This document shows positions 57,500 to 64,000 of a stretch of DNA of 64,000 nucleotides, one piece after another. Every line of letters begins with the position of its first letter. Within the stretch, counting starts at the first letter, position 1. The position numbers and the translations under genes are program-made. Source of the DNA: Microthyrium microscopicum (taxonomy: Eukaryota; Ascomycota; Dothideomycetes; Microthyriales; Microthyriaceae). The stretch lies in the NCBI GenBank assembly GCA_010405405.1, contig MU004235.1, forward strand, positions 2,402,372-2,466,371, read 5' to 3'. The notes beneath the pieces are model-generated. The model was given only the letters and a program-made list of their open reading frames with translations. It was not told the DNA's origin and made no database searches.

Positions 57500-60400
57500 A
57501 TACTATCTTTAAGTATTATACTATTATATAAAATTACTTAATAGTAAGTACCTAATTAGTTCTAATATACTTATTATAATAATTATCTATATTTATAGTT
57601 AAGCTAGCCCTAGCTAGTATCTTTACTTTTATTATAAAAAGTAAAAGTCTAAATATAAGACTATAAGTATATTCTTACTTTTAATCTTCTATCTTTTTTA
57701 ATATTATAATAAAGTACTAATAAAGTTAAAAAAGTAGAGTAAATACTTCTAATGTACCTTTAATAAGATAATAGCTAATCTAGTTAATATCTATTAGGAT
57801 ATAAAAAAGAGTATATTATTAAGTAATAAAGAGAAAGCTACTAAGTAAGTAAAAGTTATAAATAATTTAGTAAGTAAGTTTACTAGCTATAAAGCCTAGT
57901 TTACTTCTACTATAGCTTTACTAATATAGTAAAAGAAGAAGAAGCTAAAGATTAATATATTTATACTAAATAAGAATTTAGCTTACTTATAAGCTATCTT
58001 ACTAAAGCTTTATATTTAAAATATAAAGATAGATATACTAATAAAGATATCCTAATTATTAAATAGAATAGTATTATTATTTAATAAAAAGTAGTAAATA
58101 AATATAAAATAAAATTAATTATATTTCTAAACTTAGCTATTTCTTTTATAATTATATATTACTAACCTATTAGTACTATAATATTATAGTTAATTATTTA
58201 TAAGATTCTTAAGTTTTAGTAATTCTTTATATACTTTAAAGTCTATTTCTATAATCTTTTTAGTTAGTCTAAATTACTAAAAAGCTTTACTCTTTAGTAG
58301 CTATCTAACTACTACTTAAATATTTCTTAAATTAGAAAGTATATAAGCCTTATTTAGTATTATTACTTATTCTAATATTCTTTCTCTATAATATAGTAAG
58401 TATTTTAATAATATATAGTAAACTATTTATTATTAATAACTATATAAGTACTATAATAGAAATACTATTAATATCTATATACTATATAGCTAGTTATTAA
58501 GTCTAATAACTTCTAATTATATAAGGAAGAGTACTATTACTTATACTTTATTAAAACTATTATAGAGTTTAATTAATTAGTTAATCTATAATATTCTTTA
58601 CGCTATAGTAGTATATTACTACGTCTTTATAAGTCTTACTTAAATATCTATTTAAAGTTTATAGTAATATATCCTAATTAAAGATATTTCTAGCTCTAGT
58701 TTAGTTTTTATTTTCTTTTTTTTTTATAGTATACTATCTATTAGTTATATTACTTACTTATAGTTAGTATTTTACTTCTACTTTATTTTTAATCTTTTCT
58801 TTTATTACTTTAGTATATTAACTTCTTAAGCTATAACTTTAATTATATATATTTATACTAGTTTAAGTATTACTAAGCTTCTTAGTTATTACTACTAAGA
58901 AAGTATTCTCTAGTTCCTTAAAAGGTTTACTTAGTATACTTTAGTAATAATTTTACTTATTTTTTATATTACTATTAAGTTTTTATTCTTATTAGTATAT
59001 TTTTTTATTAAAACTATAGTATTTATTTAAAGTAGTTTAACTCTTATTTTCTTATTTAATAAAGTAATAAAAATTCTTTAATACTTTTCTATTATTTTAT
59101 AAAGTATATTATTCTAAACTACTACTAATAGTTTATAATAATCCTTTAGTACTTTAAAGAATAGTAATTCTAAACTCTATACTTATACTCTATATATAAA
59201 GGTTAGCCTAATAACTACTATATAAAAAAGCTTTATTTTTCTAAAGATTAGTTCCTATCTTAACTATACTATTTTTAAAAATACTACTACTTACTTAAAT
59301 CCTTTAGTTCTAGTCTTTTTAATATAGTTTTTCTAATTTATTTTTTTATTTATTTATATATCTAATACTCTAATACTCTTTAGTATAAGCTTAGTAAATA
59401 TATTATCTACTATTACTATAAATTATAAGTCTACTTCTAAGTAGTAACTTAATATTCTAAATAAAGTATATTACTTAGTACTTATTAAAAGTAAACTTTA
59501 TACTATATCTATTTACTTAGTTAATATACTTCTAATAAGCCTTTTCTAATCTTATATAGTTTTCTTAAATAGTATTACTCTATATAACTAATATAGTATT
59601 ATCTATAAATTTAAATTTAAAAATATTATTACTTACGTCCTAAAAGTATTCTAATAGTTCTAATATAAAGAAGAGAAAGAAAATAAGTAAGAAAAAGAAT
59701 TTCTAAAGAATCTTTATATTAGTTATTATTACTAGGCTCTAGTACCTAGTAAATATAATTTAAATTATATAATTAATAGTAAAGCTTACTACTATATTAA
59801 TTAGTTATTAAAGAACTTTCTTTATTTTTAAGATATAAAGAAGTCTCTTTAAATTAATATTATTATATACTTTTTAAAAATTAAAGCTAAGTACTAATAC
59901 TATAGCTTTTACGTTTTTCTTCTATACTACTTTAATAGTACTTCTTAGAAGCTATACTACTATTAGCGTTAATTACTCTACTCTAGCTTCTATCTAGTTC
60001 TAAAATAATAAGTTATTATCTTTTATAAGTTAGGTAAGTCTATTAGTAATAATCTTTTTAACTAACTTTACTATAGTATTCTTAAAAACAATTAGCTAAT
60101 AGGCTAATAGTAGTAAGTAGTCTTTTTTACTTAGCTTTTTTAGTATTAGTATATAGAATTACTTTAGATATTCTAGAATTATACTACTTATTAGTATTCT
60201 ACTAATTATAAGTACTAGTCTTTTACTAAATTCTATTAGTTTTAGATTATTACCTTTCTTTTTAAGTTATACCTTAAGCCTAAAAATCTTTAGGACTTTA
60301 TTTAATATATTAATAGGTCCTATTACTTTATAATTTAGAAGGCTACTAATTATGTAATCTATTTCTTCTACTATTACCTTATAATCTATTTTTAATTCTA

Positions 60401-63000
60401 AAAATAAAATAGTATTCTTTATATTACTTAAGTCTACTACTCTAGTTTAAAGAAAGAACTTTATAAATAGTATATTTACTTTACTTTAGTTATTATAAAT
60501 ATAGTTATTACTAATTATCTATCTAAGTACTAATAAATATAAATCTTTCTTTAGTTTACTAGCTTTAGCTTTTATTTACTTACTTATTCTTTATAAGCCT
60601 TAGTTCTTATAGTACTTATAATCTTTTATAATCTTTTTTATAAAAGTCTACTAGAATATTACTTTATTCTAATATAGAAATTTTCTTAACTAAGCTATAA
60701 CTAATTTATATATATACTTATTCTAGTTATTCTTTATTTAGAAGTATCTTTACCTTATATAGTACTTTTTCTATATTAGTAAAGTAGTTATAAGTAACTA
60801 CTTATATAAAGTTTACTTTAAAAGTTTTACTTTTAGATAGTAAATCTCTAATACTTTTATTATTACTCTATATAAAGTTTTTATTAGTATATTTTTAGTA
60901 TCCTATAAGCTATTATTTATATATTTAATAAATTATTCTATATTTAGTTTTTATAAATTATACTATACTTTTAGTATATATTTCTCTTATTCTAGAGTAA
61001 GCTAAATTAATACTAGAATATAATTTTCTATTAGTATCTAAGTATTAACTAAGCTATAAAACTCTAGTCTTTCTTAAAGAAATTAAAATATAAATATAAG
61101 ATTAATTACTATTTTTATTATTTCTACTTCTTTTTCCTTATATAACCTATAAGTTAGCTCTTCTTCTAATATACTTAAGTAGAGTTTCTACTAAATTATA
61201 TTATAAAGTAAAGTATTTACTTAAGGTTTAGTAACTAATACTACGTCTCTTTATTAATAGTAATAGTAGTTAAAATCTTTTACTAATAGAATCTCTTCTT
61301 CTACCTTATTAATTATCTTTATTAGTATTAGACATTTAGTAATATAGTTATAATTACTTACTACTAAGTCTTTACTATATATATTAATAATTATTAGTAT
61401 TATATACCTATACTAAAAACGTAGTATTAAGATAAATTAGTTATAATATTTTACTTACTAGTTCTTTATATTAAGCGCCTTACTTATTATAAAGTATACT
61501 CTTAATTAATTATTCTAGTTATATACTAGAGTATAGCTAAAGAGATAGTATATTTCTCTTAGCTTTATAATTTCTTTAGAGTTTTAAACTACTATAATTA
61601 GTTACTTAATATTATTTAGTAAATTAAAGAATAGCCTTACTTTCCTCTTATTTAATTTTCTATAGTTATATTATATAATATTAATACTATTTATCTAAGT
61701 CTATTATTTAGATTCTACTTATTTTATTACTAAAGATTAGTATAAAGTTATTTATAGCCTATTCTACTTTCTTATAATTATTTCTTTATTATTTTTCTAA
61801 AATACTATTTCTTATAGTTTATAAGCTATTATTACCTTTATTAAAGTTAAATATACTTATAATTAATTTTTAAGTATTTTAGACTAGGTTATTACGTATC
61901 TTATTCTCTACTTTTTATAATACTAATAACTTTCTAAAGTTCTTAGTTTCTACTTTTCTTTTCTTTATACTATTTACTATAATATATTTATTATTATCTA
62001 TAAGCTAAATTAGTATAATTTAAGTAGGTAACGTAGCTCTTATTTATTCTATATATTTTTTATTTACTACTTAGAATCTTTTTATACTCTTAAAGTAAAT
62101 TTAATATACTTTATATATATTCTTCTACTATATATAGTATCTTTAGCTTTACTTTTTCTCTTTTCTTCTTCTTTTCTTATTATTTTTATAGTTAGAGTAC
62201 TAGACTAAGCTTATTTTAATATAGTTCTTAGTATTATAATTATTTATATATTTACTATAATTTAGTTTATATTAGGTATAAGTTATTTATATATAGCTTT
62301 AGACTTAGTAGTAGAAGTACTATTTAATAATATATCTTAGATTATATAATTTAATAAAGAGCTCCTCTACTCTAATAATAAACTTCTTTTAAATAATTTT
62401 ATTTCTTATTATTTAATTATTATTATTATTAAATAAAATAGTATAAGTAATTCCTTAATATATATCTTTCTATACTTTTCTAGTTCTTTTTTTACTTATT
62501 TATACTCTATATTTCTATAAAGCTACTAAACTACTTCTATCTCTAAGTATTTAAACTTTATTTTATTTCTATTAACTAATTCTTTAATTAGTTTACTATT
62601 ATCTATATTCTTACTATAAGCTATATTTAGTTTAAGTAAAGCTTCTAAGATTTCTACTAAATAGTTTTATTATAAAACCTAAATCTTATTTAAGCCTACT
62701 TAGTATAGCTTATTTTAGATATAGTTTTTATCTAATTATATATTAACTATAATATTAATATTTCTACTAAGTAGTAGCCTAATAGCTATTACTTATAAAA
62801 TAGTTTCTTTAATTTTTTTAAATAGCTTTACTCTATTCTACTTATCTTCCTTTAATATATTTTTAACTACTTTTATAATATTAATTTAGACTATTAGGCT
62901 TATAAAGAAGGCTCTTTAATTAAGAATTAATAAGTTAAGTCTTTTTATAATGTTTACCTAAGAGTTAGAAGTTATTTTAATTTTAATAATCTACTTTATA
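57500..63000 (-). mobile_element. Tad1/I-type LINE (non-LTR retrotransposon) relic
   Basis: Conceptual minus-strand translation, despite many stops, shows an endonuclease relic ending in EEEILLVKDFN at about 61269-61300 (family GDFN). Reverse transcriptase relics follow towards lower coordinates: a LAY.LIVFKNTIVKLVKKIITNRL stretch near 60100 (family YRPIALLNTIGKLLEKIIANRL), VLSFNF*KVYNNINLKRLL near 59880 (family LSLDxxxAFDNV) and FIDNT at 59595-59609 where FxDDT is expected. Endonuclease before RT in one frame, with a Tad1-like RT, points to the Tad1/I group. Both RT aspartate blocks have Asp-to-Asn changes, so it is dead. Ends, ORF1 and any RNase H are not defined; the limits are estimates. 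Confidence 0.7.
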
Positions 63001-64000
63001 ATTATATTAAGTTTTTAATTAAGATACGTCTTAAAGTACGTTAGTAAAGAAGCTCTATTTATAGTTAGAGCTAAGTAGAATACTAGTTATTTAATATATA
63101 GTAGACGTTCGTAAGCTAGAGTTAGGTTAGTCTATACGTAAAATGTTAGACTACTAAAAGTTTATATTTTTAGTAAAGAGATACTTCTATACCTCTATAA
63201 CTTTTCTAATACCTACTTAATAAATATACTCTAAAGCTTATATTACTTAGGTTAACGTTCTTTATTAAATATATATAATTTTATATAATATAGTACTCTT
63301 ATTAGGTAGATAGATCTAATAGTATAAAGTTAGAACTTAGTAAAAATTTTATTATTAAAATACTACGTTAGAAAAACTTAGTAAAGTAACTTACTAATAG
63401 AATATAACCTCTCTTTTAACTATTAGTAATAATACTTACTAAACTAATACCTAATAGTATAATACTACTTTACTCTATAGCTCTATATATTATTTACTTA
63501 TACTTACTTTATCTAAAGTTAACTCTTTATTTAATTCTAGTAGTCTTAGTAACTTACTCTAAAGGGCTCTTTAAAAACTATAACCTAGCTTTTTTAATAT
63601 TCTTCCTAAGCTATAGTTTTTAAGAAGCTTATAGTAATATTTAGATTACTAATATACTATACTATATTATGCTATACTATAATTAAGCTAAAAGTTAATA
63701 GTCTTAAATAAATATATTTACTCTATATACTATAGTTACTAACTATTATAATATAAGACTACTAAATAACTAGGTTATAGACTTTAGATAGCTCTTTAGT
63801 ACTTTATTATAAGACTAGAATATAGTAATAATAAATACTACCCTAATTTATTATAATAAATATTAAATAATTTATATATACTAAAGAAGATAGTATAGAT
63901 AATAATTAAAATATAGAAGATAAAGAAAGAAGTATATTATTATAAGGTTTACTAGTCTTCCTAACTCTAGCTAAATCCTTACTTAACCTTAAACTAAAAT

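Larger units (their letters stand above)
55850..64000. repeat. RIP-degraded AT-rich block on the right
   Basis: Continuous AT-rich sequence without CA/TG and without any surviving gene. The main identifiable content is the LINE relic described separately. The outer parts (55850-57500 and 63000-64000) gave no recognisable motif. Confidence 0.85.

Overview
The window looks like nuclear DNA of a filamentous ascomycete (Pezizomycotina). Genes carry short introns of about 46-86 nt with GTAAGT-type donors. The gene families are typical of these fungi: a HET-domain protein, a Zn2Cys6 factor beside an MFS pump, DUF3431, an NmrA-like reductase, an ankyrin-CorA fusion and a secreted cysteine protein. 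The genome is sharply two-speed. Extremely AT-rich blocks almost without CpA/TpG dinucleotides (about 1-8270, 41210-51240, 55850-64000) alternate with gene-bearing blocks of balanced composition (about 8270-41210 and 51240-55850). Loss of CpA/TpG on both strands, tryptophan and glutamine codons turned into stops, and Asp-to-Asn changes in transposon catalytic motifs are the hallmark of repeat-induced point mutation (RIP). Genus and species cannot be read from the sequence.

Left AT block: an unidentified degraded stretch (1-2750); a 94-bp tandem array broken by a 140-N gap; about 480-bp direct repeats carrying 13-bp palindromes; a dead PiggyBac-type transposase (about 5530-7150); and three spaced copies of a CCCCTAAAATTAGT-like motif at the border of the gene block.

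Main gene block, left to right: a three-exon secreted protein (candidate effector) next to the border; a protein with two SHD1 domains; a branched-chain aminotransferase; a DEK_C-SWIB chromatin or RNA polymerase I factor; an ankyrin-CorA ion channel fusion; an F-box-like gene and a broken paralogue; a zinc alcohol dehydrogenase; an atypical SDR; a secreted BNR/GH93-like hydrolase; a HET-domain protein; a 1.0-kb TIR element with a perfect 8-bp target duplication; a divergent MFS transporter / Zn2Cys6 regulator pair; an NmrA-like reductase with an intron that does not splice in frame; and a DUF3431 membrane or secreted protein.

Middle AT block: a complete but inactivated Ty3/gypsy LTR retrotransposon (41512-50754) with two 202-bp LTRs, an AATAT target duplication, a polypurine tract and recognisable protease, RT, RNase H and integrase relics. 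It is interrupted inside the RNase H region by a nested insertion of about 1.9 kb. The second gene island (51.3-55.8 kb) holds only a 995-aa ankyrin protein and a divergent gene of unknown function whose frame is doubtful over 54.8-55.0 kb. The right AT block contains a RIP-killed Tad1/I-type LINE on the minus strand.

Most coding coordinates below were refined by hand-reading splice sites. Where exon sums are given they divide by three and join conserved motifs in frame.
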